DNA from: Blastococcus capsensis
Lineage (GTDB): Bacteria; Actinomycetota; Actinomycetes; Mycobacteriales; Geodermatophilaceae
Assembly (NCBI RefSeq): GCF_030165005.1
Contig: NZ_JASNNW010000006.1
Coordinates: 62,001-126,000, forward strand
Reading direction: 5' to 3'
DNA length: 64,000 nt
The first letter of the stretch is position 1. Each line of letters begins with the position of its first letter. Below the pieces are notes generated by a model. The model saw nothing but the letters and a program-made list of their open reading frames with translations. It made no database searches and was not told where the DNA came from. The translations under genes were made by a program, and so were the position numbers. Positions 26,436 through 34,950 of the stretch are shown in pieces.

Positions 26436-28937
26436 TCACCGCCGGCGGCGGAGCTGGCCGCGCGCCACCCGGACGGCTCGGGCACCGACCTTCTGCGCCA
26501 GCAACCGCGGCCCGCCCTCCTTCAGGTAGTTGCGGATCAGGGCCAGGTCGCCGTGCACCCCCTTCCACGGCGGTGGCACCACGCGCACGCCGGAGGTGAG
26601 CTCCAGCCGCCCGGAGGCGTCCAGGAGGTCGTCGGCGCGGCGGGGGTCGCGGCAGAACGAGATCAGCGGCTCCAGCACGCGGGACCACTGGTACTCGGGA
26701 ACGATGCCGGACAGATTGGCCCGGTAGCGAGCACTGAGCGCCTCGTCGGTCAACAGGCTCACGAGGACGTCGGCCAACCGGTCGACGTCGCCCGGCGGCA
26801 CCGTCTGCCCGAGGTCGCGCTGCTCGATGAGAGCGGCGAGCGAGTCCCCCTGGGTGCACACCACCGGCAGGGAGGTCCACATGTAGTCGAGGATGCGGGT
26901 GCGGAAGGAGAACGCGGTCTCCACGTGGTCGAGATGGGTGCTCACCCCGATGTCGCTCTCCAGCAGGAAGTTCTGCCGCTGTTCGTACGGCACCCACTCG
27001 TGGTTGAAGATCACCACGCTGCCGAGCAGCCCCAGTTCCTCCGCCAGTCCCTGGGCCTGGACCGCCATCCGCATCTCCGGCACGGCCGGGTTCGGGTGCT
27101 TCACGCCCATGAAGAGCAGCCGGGCCTGTGGCACGCGCTCCTTGACCAGGGCCATGGCGCGGATGAGCGTGAGCGGATCGAACCAGTTGTAGATCCCCCC
27201 ACCCCACAGGACGACCTTGGCGTCCTCCTCGATCCCCGGGATGACGCCCTTCACCGCGCGCCCCGTGGACACCGGGGGCTCGTTCTCCACGCCGAAGGGC
27301 ACGATGGAGATCAACGACTCGAGCGTCTCGTCGCGGTCGTAGACCGCGGGGTTGACCCGGCCGATCGCGGCCATCTGCCCCAGCCAGAAGTCCCGCTGCT
27401 TGTCGGAGGCACAGAGGAAGAAGTCACCCCGGGCGATCTGCTCGTTGAGCACGGCGGTGGCCGATTGGACGACCTCGCGGCGGCGCTCCTCGCCCAGGTC
27501 CTTCGCCTGCTCCAACTGCTCGAGGTGGAAGGGGTCGTACATGTCGACGACGATCGGCTTGGTGCTGGACCGGAGCACCGGGTACTCGTGCATCAGGTAG
27601 CCCTGGAAGACGATGACGTCCGCCCAGCGCTCCAGCTCCGCCATGACCTGCTGACCGGGTATGTGGCGGGTCTCGAACTCCGACCGGACGAGGTCGCAAC
27701 CGGCCGTGGTGGCGAGCACCACGTCATGCTCGCCGGACAGAGCCTTCGCGATGTGGAACGCACGGATCGCCGGCCCGGCCATCCGGCTGGCCAGCGTGTC
27801 GCCGGTCAGCACGAGCACGCGGCGGCGATTCCGGAACGGGACGTCGACGGCGAAGGCATCGCTGATCGTCTGGAAGTCGCCGACGAACTCCGGATTCGGG
27901 ATGTTGGGCACCAGCGGCTGACCGAACAACCGCACGATCTCACCGTCGCTGCGCTGACGCCGCGCCTGGATCTCCTCCCGGCTGCGGCGCAGGGAGGCCA
28001 GCTCCCGGACGAAGCCGTCCACGGCGTACGCCGAGGCCAGCAGGGTCCGCGACACCTCCTCCGTCGCCGACTCGTCCGTCGCCGGCGGGGTGACTGCCAG
28101 GTCGAGGGACGAGCTGTCGGCGCCGCCGAGAACGACTCCGCGCCGTACCGCGAGCGCCAGAGCCGGAGCGAGGAAGCGCGCCAGGTTGTCGTCGTCGTAG
28201 TTCTTGTAGATCGTGAAGAGCGCGTTGCGCTCCAGCAGGAACTGCTCCCGCCAGGCGCCGAGCTTGGACATCGAGGCATGGTGCTTGTGCAGCACGCGGG
28301 CACGCGGGGCGTAACGCACCCGGTATCCGGCCAGCCAGAGCCGCCAGCCGAGATCGACGTCCTCGAAGAACATGAAGTAGCGCTCGTCGAAGCCACCGAT
28401 CTCCTCGAAGGCCGAGCGCCGGACGACGAGCGCCGATCCGGTGCCGAAGAGGACGTCGCGTGCTTCGTCGTAGCTGCCGTCGTCCGGGGCGCCGACGTGG
28501 ATCTTGAACGCCTGGCCGTACCAGGACAGCGCACTTCCGACGAAGTCCACCTTCTCGCCCGACCAGTCCACGACCTTCGCCGCCACGGCGCCCACCCCGC
28601 GGTCGGCCAAGGCCGCCGTGGCCTCCCGGAGGAACTGCCGATCCGGGCGGGCGTCGTTGTTCACGAAGGCGAGGTGCTCACCCTGGCTCTGTCGGGCACC
28701 GAGGTTGCAGCCACCGGCGAACCCGAGGTTCTGCTTGGACTCGACCAGCTCCACCCAGGGAGCGGCGGCGCGGATGCGCGCGACGTCGTCGCCACCGCTG
28801 GCGTTGTCGACGACGACGACGTCGAGCGCCTCCACTGGCCAGTCCAGGCCGCGAATACCCTCGAGGCATGCGATCGTGTCGTCCGCTCCGCGGTAGTTGA
28901 CGACGACGATCGTCACGGTCGGTGCGTCGATGCTCAT
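26436..28937 (-). CDS. Bifunctional GT2-GT4 glycosyltransferase
   Basis: A single 833-residue chain joins two different transferase folds. The N-terminal GT2 part (1-270) has VTIVVVNYRGADDTIACLEGI, VVVDNASGGDD, NLGFAGGCNLGARQ, AFVNNDARPD and RYFMFFEDVDLGWRLWLAGY. A ~100-residue helical linker follows. From about residue 372 a GT4-type part has RVLVLTGDTLASRMAGPAIRAFHIAKAL, KVVLWGGGIYNWFDPLTLIRAM and a degenerate donor region near DIGVSTHLDHVETAFSFRTRILDYMW. The canonical GT4 EGFGLP motif is not visible, so donor binding in this half is unclear. It follows wzt after 121 nt and precedes the methyltransferase by 3 nt, so it probably takes part in building the exported chain. Confidence 0.82.
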   Translation of the reverse strand: MSIDAPTVTIVVVNYRGADDTIACLEGIRGLDWPVEALDVVVVDNASGGDDVARIRAAAPWVELVESKQNLGFAGGCNLGARQSQGEHLAFVNNDARPDRQFLREATAALADRGVGAVAAKVVDWSGEKVDFVGSALSWYGQAFKIHVGAPDDGSYDEARDVLFGTGSALVVRRSAFEEIGGFDERYFMFFEDVDLGWRLWLAGYRVRYAPRARVLHKHHASMSKLGAWREQFLLERNALFTIYKNYDDDNLARFLAPALALAVRRGVVLGGADSSSLDLAVTPPATDESATEEVSRTLLASAYAVDGFVRELASLRRSREEIQARRQRSDGEIVRLFGQPLVPNIPNPEFVGDFQTISDAFAVDVPFRNRRRVLVLTGDTLASRMAGPAIRAFHIAKALSGEHDVVLATTAGCDLVRSEFETRHIPGQQVMAELERWADVIVFQGYLMHEYPVLRSSTKPIVVDMYDPFHLEQLEQAKDLGEERRREVVQSATAVLNEQIARGDFFLCASDKQRDFWLGQMAAIGRVNPAVYDRDETLESLISIVPFGVENEPPVSTGRAVKGVIPGIEEDAKVVLWGGGIYNWFDPLTLIRAMALVKERVPQARLLFMGVKHPNPAVPEMRMAVQAQGLAEELGLLGSVVIFNHEWVPYEQRQNFLLESDIGVSTHLDHVETAFSFRTRILDYMWTSLPVVCTQGDSLAALIEQRDLGQTVPPGDVDRLADVLVSLLTDEALSARYRANLSGIVPEYQWSRVLEPLISFCRDPRRADDLLDASGRLELTSGVRVVPPPWKGVHGDLALIRNYLKEGGPRLLAQKVGARAVRVARGQLRRRR

Positions 28938-28975
28938 GTTCTCCTCTTGCCGGTCGGGAACTGTGCGCCGCGGAG

Positions 28976-29005
28976 GGCGGCCCGTCGGGGGGCGGCCCGT
29001 CGGGG
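28976..29005. repeat. Perfect 15-bp tandem duplication in the wzt-GT spacer
   Basis: GGCGGCCCGTCGGGG occurs twice head to tail, followed by a partial third copy. It lies in the 121-nt spacer upstream of the GT2-GT4 gene, and slippage there would change the spacer length. No open frame or clear promoter accompanies it. Confidence 0.8.
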
Positions 29006-29058
29006 CGGCCGGACCCGGAGCAGCGGCACGGACACCGCGGACCGGACCGGTCGTGCGA

Positions 29059-30282
29059 TCACGTGACGGGAGCCCGGTCCACTGCCACGTCCCATGACCC
29101 GCCGAGGGAGACGACCCCGTAGCGGTCGCGGGGATGCCCCGCCGTGACGTCGAACCGGAACATGCGGTCCCGGTGGTCGAAGGCGTGGGTACCGGTGGAA
29201 TCCAGGACCGCGGCAGTGACCTGGTAGGTACCGGGGGTGAGCATCAGCGTGGGCACGTGGACGTCGACGTGACCCGATCCGTGCACGGTGCCGGTCGACA
29301 GACCGACGTCCTGGCTGTTGGGACCGGTCACGTGCACCCCCTCCAGGCTGTAGATGGCCATCCCGAACACCGGCTCCGCGACCGGTTCGGGTGCCGTCCA
29401 GCGCAACCGGAAGGTGACATCCGCCCCGGTGGAGACCTGGCTGGTCACGCGACCGTCGCACAGCAGCTCGGCGCCGTCCAAGGTGATCTCCTGCGAACCC
29501 CAGCGCGAGCCACCCGAGGACGTCGAATCCCCGGGAGCCTGCGTGCGGTCCTCGTGGGAGGCGCCGACGTATTCGTCGACGAGGTCGGAGGGGCGACCGA
29601 CGCCCTGCAGCTTGCCGTGGTCCAGCCACGCCACCTCGTCGCACATCGAGCGCATCGTGCCCAGGGCGTGGCTGACGATGATCACCGTCCGGCCCTGCGC
29701 CCGGAAGTCGGCGAACTTCTCCATGCACTTGCGCTGGAAGGACTCGTCCCCCACGGCGAGCACCTCGTCGACCATGAGGATCTCGGGGTCGACGTTGATC
29801 GCCACGGAGAAGCCGAGACGGACGTACATGCCGGAGGAGTAGTTCTTGACCGGTGTGTCGATGAAGGTCTCGAGCCCGGCGAAGTCGACGATCTCGTCGA
29901 ACTGCCGGTCGATCTGCTTCCTGGACATGCCGAGGATGGAGCCGTTCAGGTACACGTTGTCCCGGCCCGAGAGCTCGGGATGGAAGCCTGCCCCCAGCTC
30001 CAGGAGAGCCGAGACCCGGCCGTGCACGCCGATGCTGCCCCGGTCGGGCACGAGGATGCCGGCCAGGCACTTGAGCAGCGTGCTCTTCCCCGAGCCGTTG
30101 TGACCGATCAGGCCGAACGTCTTGCCCGCCGGGATCTGCAGATCGATGTCCTGGAGCGCCCAGAACTCCTCGAACTTGGCCCGTCGACCACGCATGAAGG
30201 CGGCCTTCAGCGACTGGTTGCGCTCGTGGTAGAGCCGGAACCTCTTGGAGACCCCGGAGGTCTCCACGGCGATGTCACCCAT
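29059..30282 (-). CDS. wzt: Polysaccharide ABC transporter ATPase with carbohydrate-binding tail
   Basis: Residues 1-250 are an ABC ATPase: Walker A GHNGSGKST (60-68), the ELGAGFHPELSGRDNVYLNG segment typical of O-antigen/teichoic-acid exporters, signature YSSGMYVRLGFSVA, Walker B ILMVDEVLAVGDESF and the H-loop VIIVSHAL. After a polar linker, residues about 265-407 form a beta-rich domain (VTFRLRW, HVTGPNSQD, GTYQVTAAVLD). This matches the Wzt C-terminal immunoglobulin-like domain that recognises the finished polymer's terminal modification in coupled systems. With the methyltransferase-coiled-coil gene downstream, this implies export of a capped chain. It starts 12 nt after the wzm stop. Confidence 0.9.
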   Translation of the reverse strand: MGDIAVETSGVSKRFRLYHERNQSLKAAFMRGRRAKFEEFWALQDIDLQIPAGKTFGLIGHNGSGKSTLLKCLAGILVPDRGSIGVHGRVSALLELGAGFHPELSGRDNVYLNGSILGMSRKQIDRQFDEIVDFAGLETFIDTPVKNYSSGMYVRLGFSVAINVDPEILMVDEVLAVGDESFQRKCMEKFADFRAQGRTVIIVSHALGTMRSMCDEVAWLDHGKLQGVGRPSDLVDEYVGASHEDRTQAPGDSTSSGGSRWGSQEITLDGAELLCDGRVTSQVSTGADVTFRLRWTAPEPVAEPVFGMAIYSLEGVHVTGPNSQDVGLSTGTVHGSGHVDVHVPTLMLTPGTYQVTAAVLDSTGTHAFDHRDRMFRFDVTAGHPRDRYGVVSLGGSWDVAVDRAPVT

Positions 30283-30294
30283 GCCTGATCACGT

Positions 30295-31122
30295 TCACAG
30301 TTCTTCGGCGAGACGGCCGGAGAAGCGGTTGAAGACTGCCAGGCCGAGCCAGAGCGAGGCGATCGCGCACCCCACCACGACGGCGATCGTGGTCAGGCTC
30401 GGGACCGCCTGCTCGTAGAGCAGGTCCCGGAAGGCTTCCACGTAGTGCACCAACGGGTTGGCGAAGTACAGGGAATCGATGTGGAACCGCGCCACGAGCG
30501 AATCCGGTGAGACGTCCTGCACCAGAGTGATCGGGTAGATCACCGGGGTCGCGTAGAAGAGCACCTGCAGCCCGATGGCGACGAAATGGGCCGAGTCACG
30601 GAAGTAGACGTTGGCGACGGCGAAGACGAGCCCGAGCCCGGTCGCGAACACCGCCAACAGCACCATCAGGACGAGCGTCGGCACGATCCACAGCAGGGGA
30701 TTCACCCCGAAGACCACCAGGGCGAGCAGGAGCACCGCCATCTCGATGGTGAAGGTCACGAAGAGGGCCGCGGATGCGGCGAGGACCAGGTGCTGGCGCG
30801 GGAACGCGGTCTTCTTGATGAGGTTGGCGTTGCCCGTGAGCGCCCCCATCCCGCCGTTCACCACGCCGCTGAAGTAGTTCCACGGCAGCAGCGCGCACAG
30901 CAGGAACAGCGTGTAGTTCTGCAGCCCGTCCACCCCGACCGTGGGCGTGATCCGCAGGATCGCGCCGAAGACGACGGTGAAGATGAGCGTCGCGGCCAGC
31001 GGATTGAGCAGGGACCAGAACCAGCCGAGTGCTGTCCCCTTGTACTTGCCCCGCAGCTCTCGCAGAACCAGGTTGCCCAGGAGCTCGCGGTTGCCGAAGG
31101 CAGCAACGAACTGAGAAATCAG
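30295..31122 (-). CDS. wzm: Polysaccharide ABC exporter permease, non-canonical start
   Basis: An ABC-2 type permease with six hydrophobic helices. The sequence from LISQFVAAFGNRELLGNLVLRELRG (read in short pieces) through KYKGTALGWFWSLLNPLAATLIF and ANLIKKTAFPRQ is the classic N-terminal half of Wzm/TagG. The in-frame TGA at about 31149 closes the frame, and no ATG, GTG or TTG occurs before GTG 30933, which would delete the first helix. GGGAGG at 31131-31126 precedes CTG 31122 by 2 nt and ATT 31119 by 5 nt, so one of these may initiate. Alternatively an ATG at 31142 in another frame points to a one-base error or mutation nearby. Wzm forms the membrane channel with Wzt. Confidence 0.75.
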   Translation of the reverse strand: MISQFVAAFGNRELLGNLVLRELRGKYKGTALGWFWSLLNPLAATLIFTVVFGAILRITPTVGVDGLQNYTLFLLCALLPWNYFSGVVNGGMGALTGNANLIKKTAFPRQHLVLAASAALFVTFTIEMAVLLLALVVFGVNPLLWIVPTLVLMVLLAVFATGLGLVFAVANVYFRDSAHFVAIGLQVLFYATPVIYPITLVQDVSPDSLVARFHIDSLYFANPLVHYVEAFRDLLYEQAVPSLTTIAVVVGCAIASLWLGLAVFNRFSGRLAEEL

Positions 31123-31206
31123 ATCCTCCCGGGCCCGAACATCCCGTCACCCGGACGGGCGACGTACAGATGGTACTAGGCGGGGGGGCCGACCCGTCGC
31201 ATCGCG

Positions 31207-31212
31207 TAGCTT
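31207..31212 (+). promoter_or_regulatory. Predicted leaderless -10 element of the GT4 gene at 31220
   Basis: TAGCTT ends 7 nt before GTG 31220. The divergent wzm operon must be driven from the same 75-100 nt. Confidence 0.4.
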
Positions 31213-31219
31213 CGGCGGC

Positions 31220-32335
31220 GTGAGAATCGGCCTGGACGCCACGCCTCTCCTCGGGCGCCGGACCGGTATCGGTCGCTATGTCCTGCAGCTGGCCGCGGAA
31301 TTATCCGCCCGCACGCCAGGCGACGAACTGATCGCCACCGCTTTCACGCTCCGCGGATCCGGCGACCTGGCGGACGCCGTGCCGCCCGGTGTGCCGGCTC
31401 GGTCGCGACCCGTGCCGGCGCGCATGCTGCGCGAGCTCTGGCGACGGGCCGAGTGGCCGCCGGTCGAGCTGCTGTGCGGCCGGATCGATCTGTTCCACGG
31501 CACGAACTTCGTCCTCCCACCGAGCCGGGCAGCCGGCGTCGTGACCGTGCACGATCTGGCCTATCTCAGGTACCGCGACACGGTCTCGGCCGACTCCGCG
31601 CGTCTGCGCGAACTGGTGCCCCGAAGCCTGGCTCGGGCGCGGATGGTGTGCGTTCCCAGCCCGTCGGTGGCCGAGGACCTCCAGGAGGAGTACCGGCTTT
31701 CGCCCGATCGGGTGCAGGTCACGCCGCTCGGCGTCGACCCGGCCTGGTCGGCAGCGGTCCCCCTCGCAGGGCACCGCCGTCAGGAACTGGGCCTCGATCG
31801 CCCGTATCTCCTCTTCGTGGGCACCCTCGAGCCGAGGAAGAACCTCGATTTCCTGCTGCGGGCGTTCACGATCGCCGCTGCCGAGGACCCGGACGGGCCG
31901 GTGCTCGCGCTCGCCGGGCCGGTGGGATGGGGCCCGGACGTCCGGATCCCGGAGGCGCTCACCGGTCGCGTGCTGCGGCTGGGCTACCTCGACGACGCCG
32001 ACCTCCGGTCCGTCGTGGCCGGAGCGGAGGCCATGGTGTTCCCGTCGCGCTACGAGGGCTTCGGTCTGCCGCCCCTGGAGGCGTTCGCGGCCGGCGTGCC
32101 GGTCGTGGCCAGCGACATCCCCACGACCCGGGAGATCGTCGGCACCGACCCCGACCTCGCCCGGCTCGTCCCTCTCTCCGACGTGACTGCGCTGGCCGAG
32201 GCGCTCGCACAGCGCTGGACCGGGACGGAGGAGCCGGAACGGCGCCGCAGACGCCAGGCGGTGACGGCGGGCTACACCTGGACCGCGACAGCCGAACTGA
32301 CCCGCCGCGCGTACGAGCGGGCCCGTGCCGGCTGA
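31220..32335 (+). CDS. GT4 family glycosyltransferase
   Basis: A 371-residue GT-B enzyme close to mannosyltransferase B of O-antigen clusters. It has MRIGLDATPLLGRRTGIGRYV, FHGTNFVLPP, VVTVHDLAYLRYRDT, CVPSPSVAEDL, LLFVGTLEPRKNLDFLLRAF and SRYEGFGLPPLEAFAAGVPVVASD. Start GTG 31220 is the first in frame and fits the family N-terminus exactly. It is a single-gene rightward unit divergent from wzm-wzt and convergent with the SpoIID-like gene, separated from it by a hairpin. It probably starts or extends the polymer exported by wzm/wzt; this is inference from position. Confidence 0.83.
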   Translation: MRIGLDATPLLGRRTGIGRYVLQLAAELSARTPGDELIATAFTLRGSGDLADAVPPGVPARSRPVPARMLRELWRRAEWPPVELLCGRIDLFHGTNFVLPPSRAAGVVTVHDLAYLRYRDTVSADSARLRELVPRSLARARMVCVPSPSVAEDLQEEYRLSPDRVQVTPLGVDPAWSAAVPLAGHRRQELGLDRPYLLFVGTLEPRKNLDFLLRAFTIAAAEDPDGPVLALAGPVGWGPDVRIPEALTGRVLRLGYLDDADLRSVVAGAEAMVFPSRYEGFGLPPLEAFAAGVPVVASDIPTTREIVGTDPDLARLVPLSDVTALAEALAQRWTGTEEPERRRRRQAVTAGYTWTATAELTRRAYERARAG

Positions 32336-32360
32336 ACGGGCCATGAGGCCTCCGCGGTTC

Positions 32361-32392
32361 CGGGGCGTCCTGCCGATCGGCTCGACGCCCCG
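32361..32392. terminator. GC hairpin between convergent genes
   Basis: A 9-bp perfect stem (CGGGGCGTC with GACGCCCCG) encloses a 14-nt loop midway in the 62-nt gap between the GT4 and SpoIID-like stops. There is no U-run, as is usual in actinobacterial terminators. Confidence 0.5.
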
Positions 32393-32397
32393 CCCGA

Positions 32398-34950
32398 TCA
32401 GCTCACCGTGACCGTCCGGCAACCCAACCGGGGATTGCCGGAGCCCGCTCCCTGGTTGATCGCGTACACGCACACCTGGTGGGCACCGGGAGACAGCGTT
32501 CCCGACCAGGTGAAGCCGTGCGAACCGCCAGCGGCCGGGTACGCCTGCCCGACGTCCGGTCGCCGACCGTCGGCCACGAGCTCGGCGATTCCGCGCCCGT
32601 CCACGTAGACGTGTGCGAGCAGCGGGGCCGACGGCACGTCCGGGTCGAACGTCCAACCCCAGGCGGTCAGCGTCGATCCCGACACCGTCACCGCGTCCAA
32701 TGCCCCCACGGGATTGCTCTTCGACTGGTCGTCGACCGAGACCGAGCGGCAGCCCAGCAGCGAGTTCGCCGTCCCCGCGCCCTCGTTGATCGCGTAGGCG
32801 CACACCCGGTGCGAGCCGGCCGACAGGGTGCCCGACCAGGTGAATCCACGTGCGCTGCCCGCCTCCGGGTACACCCGGCCGACGTCGGGTCGCGACCCGT
32901 TCGCCACGACCCCGCCGACCCCGCGACCGTCCACGTACACGTGCACCTTCAGTGCAGTCGCCAGCACGTCCGGGTCGAAGGCCCAACCACCGGCAGTCAC
33001 GGTGGCTCCCGAGGCCGTCACCGCGTCGAGCCTGCCGACCGGATCGGGCTGGGCGATGGTGACCGTGCGACAGCCCAGAGCAGGATTGCCCGTCCCGGCG
33101 GCCTGATTGAGGGCGTAGGCGCAGATCCGGTGCGAGCCGGGCGACAGGGTGCCCGACCAGCTGAATCCGTGCGCGCCGCCCGCCTCCGGGTAGGCGCTGC
33201 CGACGTCCGGTCGTGACCGGTCCGCCACCAGTCCGGCCGTGGCCCGACCGTCCACGTAGACGTGCACGTCGACCGGCGCCGTCGGCGCGTCCGGATCGAA
33301 GGACCAGCCGCGGACGGTCACGGTCGACCACCGCACGCTCGCCGAATCCAGGTTCCCCTTGGGGTTGTGGACGGCTGGGTCCTCGATGTCGACCACGCGA
33401 CAGGCGAGCGTCGTGTTGCCACCGGGCCCCACGTTGATGGCGTAGACGCACAACTCGTGGCGACCGGGCTCGAGGGTCAGCCGGGCCGAGAAGCCGTGCG
33501 CGGGGCCCGCATCCGGGAAGGCGGCCCCGACGTCGGGCCGGCTCTCCCCGGCATGCAGGACCGCCGCGCCCACCCCGTCGACGTAGACGTGCGCCTGCAG
33601 AACGGTCGTCGGCTGGTTCGGGTCGTACGTCCAGCCGGCCACGGCCACCGTCTGCTGATCGACGGTGACCGAGTCGACGTACCCGACCGGGGCGTTGCCG
33701 TCCCGGGGTTGCCACCAGGTGGACTTGAGGTTCAATCGGGCGCCGACCTTGACGGTCGCCGAGCTGCCGACCAGCTCCATGGAGGTGATCCGGCCCCCCC
33801 ACTCCCCCAGGCCCTCCCGGGAGAGAACGCGGATGCCCCGCAGGGTCCCGACGGCCGGGTAGCGCTCCTGCAGGTAGGCCGCCGACAGCGTGGTGCTCCA
33901 CCGGTGGTTGGTGTTGCGGCCGTCGACACCGTCGTACGGGTCGGCGAACCGGCCCAGGTAGGGCTGGCTCCCGGCGGAGGACGCTCCTCCGTTCGAGGCG
34001 CTGAACTGGGTGAACGCCGGACTGCCGTTGTAGTAGAGGGCGGTGCCGGCGGTGGCCGCCACCGCGGCGTTCGTGCGCTCGTACTCCAGCACCTGCCACG
34101 TCGCCTCCGGGCCGGACCGGTAACTGCGCCCGCCGTAGACCTGGCAGGCCGTCGTGTCGCAGATGTCCCAGGCCGCGGCGCTGGGCGTCTGCGCGTCCCA
34201 GTGCGAGTAGCTCCGGGCGGCGATGGCCTGGGCCTCGAGCGCCGCGGGCTCGAACCAGGACGGGGACTCCCTCGGGACGACGCCCTTGAGGTACTCCTCC
34301 ATCGACACGTGGTTCACCGCCGTGCTGGAGTCGGCGGCGGTCCGGACCACCTTGACGAGACCGCGGTAGTTCCGTGCCGTCCCGTTCGGCGCGAAGACGG
34401 TGACACCGTCGGCCGTGCGGAACGCGATGGGCCCGTCGTAGGCTCCCGAGCCGCCCAGCGAATACCCGGTCCACGTGGAGCCGGTGAGCACCTGCAGGGT
34501 CTGCTTGCTCCCGCTGGTGAGGACGCGGTAATCGGCGGCCGCGACGGTCTTCGACAGGCCGCTGGCCTCATCGGTGACGGTCAGATCCAGCGCACCGGTC
34601 GGCTCGATCCGGACCGCCGAGGACGCGGTGGCGGTCAGCCGCACCCTGAGCACCGGGTTGCCGATCGCGGTCGGCGTCGTCCCCGGGTAGTAGAACCGCA
34701 CGATGTCGGCGTGCGGCAGGCCGGACAGCGCCGCACCCTGCGCACCCCACTGGGACATCCCGTGGCCGTGGCCGTAACCGCGGCCGTCGATGGTCCACGA
34801 CCCGCTGCTGGGCACCGGGTAGTACTCCCCGGCCGCCTGCGCCGGGGACGACCAGGCCAGGGCGACCGAGGCGCCGAGCACCAGGGCCAGCGCGGTGAGC
34901 ACGGCGGCGCACCGCGCCCGCCGTGAGGAGGGATGGATCGCCGGGATCAT
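32398..34950 (-). CDS. Secreted SpoIID/LytB-domain protein with four GW-DP repeats
   Basis: A signal peptide (basic start, then AAVLTALALVLGASVALAW, likely cleavage after AQA) precedes a SpoIID/LytB domain to about residue 400. It shows GRGYGHGHGMSQWGAQGAAL, IVRFYYPGT, the core VSMEEYLKGVVPRESPSWF and LEAQAIAARSY. SpoIID-type proteins act on peptidoglycan glycan strands; in B. subtilis SpoIID is a lytic transglycosylase, and its active-site glutamate fits the PRE here. Residues 420-850 are four copies of a ~107-residue repeat found in two other secreted proteins of this window. ATG 34950 shares a base with the amidase stop (TGATG), so it is the second gene of that operon. Confidence 0.88.
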   Translation of the reverse strand: MIPAIHPSSRRARCAAVLTALALVLGASVALAWSSPAQAAGEYYPVPSSGSWTIDGRGYGHGHGMSQWGAQGAALSGLPHADIVRFYYPGTTPTAIGNPVLRVRLTATASSAVRIEPTGALDLTVTDEASGLSKTVAAADYRVLTSGSKQTLQVLTGSTWTGYSLGGSGAYDGPIAFRTADGVTVFAPNGTARNYRGLVKVVRTAADSSTAVNHVSMEEYLKGVVPRESPSWFEPAALEAQAIAARSYSHWDAQTPSAAAWDICDTTACQVYGGRSYRSGPEATWQVLEYERTNAAVAATAGTALYYNGSPAFTQFSASNGGASSAGSQPYLGRFADPYDGVDGRNTNHRWSTTLSAAYLQERYPAVGTLRGIRVLSREGLGEWGGRITSMELVGSSATVKVGARLNLKSTWWQPRDGNAPVGYVDSVTVDQQTVAVAGWTYDPNQPTTVLQAHVYVDGVGAAVLHAGESRPDVGAAFPDAGPAHGFSARLTLEPGRHELCVYAINVGPGGNTTLACRVVDIEDPAVHNPKGNLDSASVRWSTVTVRGWSFDPDAPTAPVDVHVYVDGRATAGLVADRSRPDVGSAYPEAGGAHGFSWSGTLSPGSHRICAYALNQAAGTGNPALGCRTVTIAQPDPVGRLDAVTASGATVTAGGWAFDPDVLATALKVHVYVDGRGVGGVVANGSRPDVGRVYPEAGSARGFTWSGTLSAGSHRVCAYAINEGAGTANSLLGCRSVSVDDQSKSNPVGALDAVTVSGSTLTAWGWTFDPDVPSAPLLAHVYVDGRGIAELVADGRRPDVGQAYPAAGGSHGFTWSGTLSPGAHQVCVYAINQGAGSGNPRLGCRTVTVS
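32401..33693 (-). repeat. Four GW-DP repeat modules in the SpoIID-like protein
   Basis: Module starts on the minus strand are near 33693, 33366, 33045 and 32715, with spacings of 327, 321, 330 and 315 nt. Each begins with NPxG or a variant, then LDxVTV, GWxFDP, VHVYVDG, RPDVG, a Y/FP.AG..HGFS stretch, C-x-YAxN and LGCR-x-V. The copies differ clearly at DNA level, so this is an old duplication. Confidence 0.85.
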
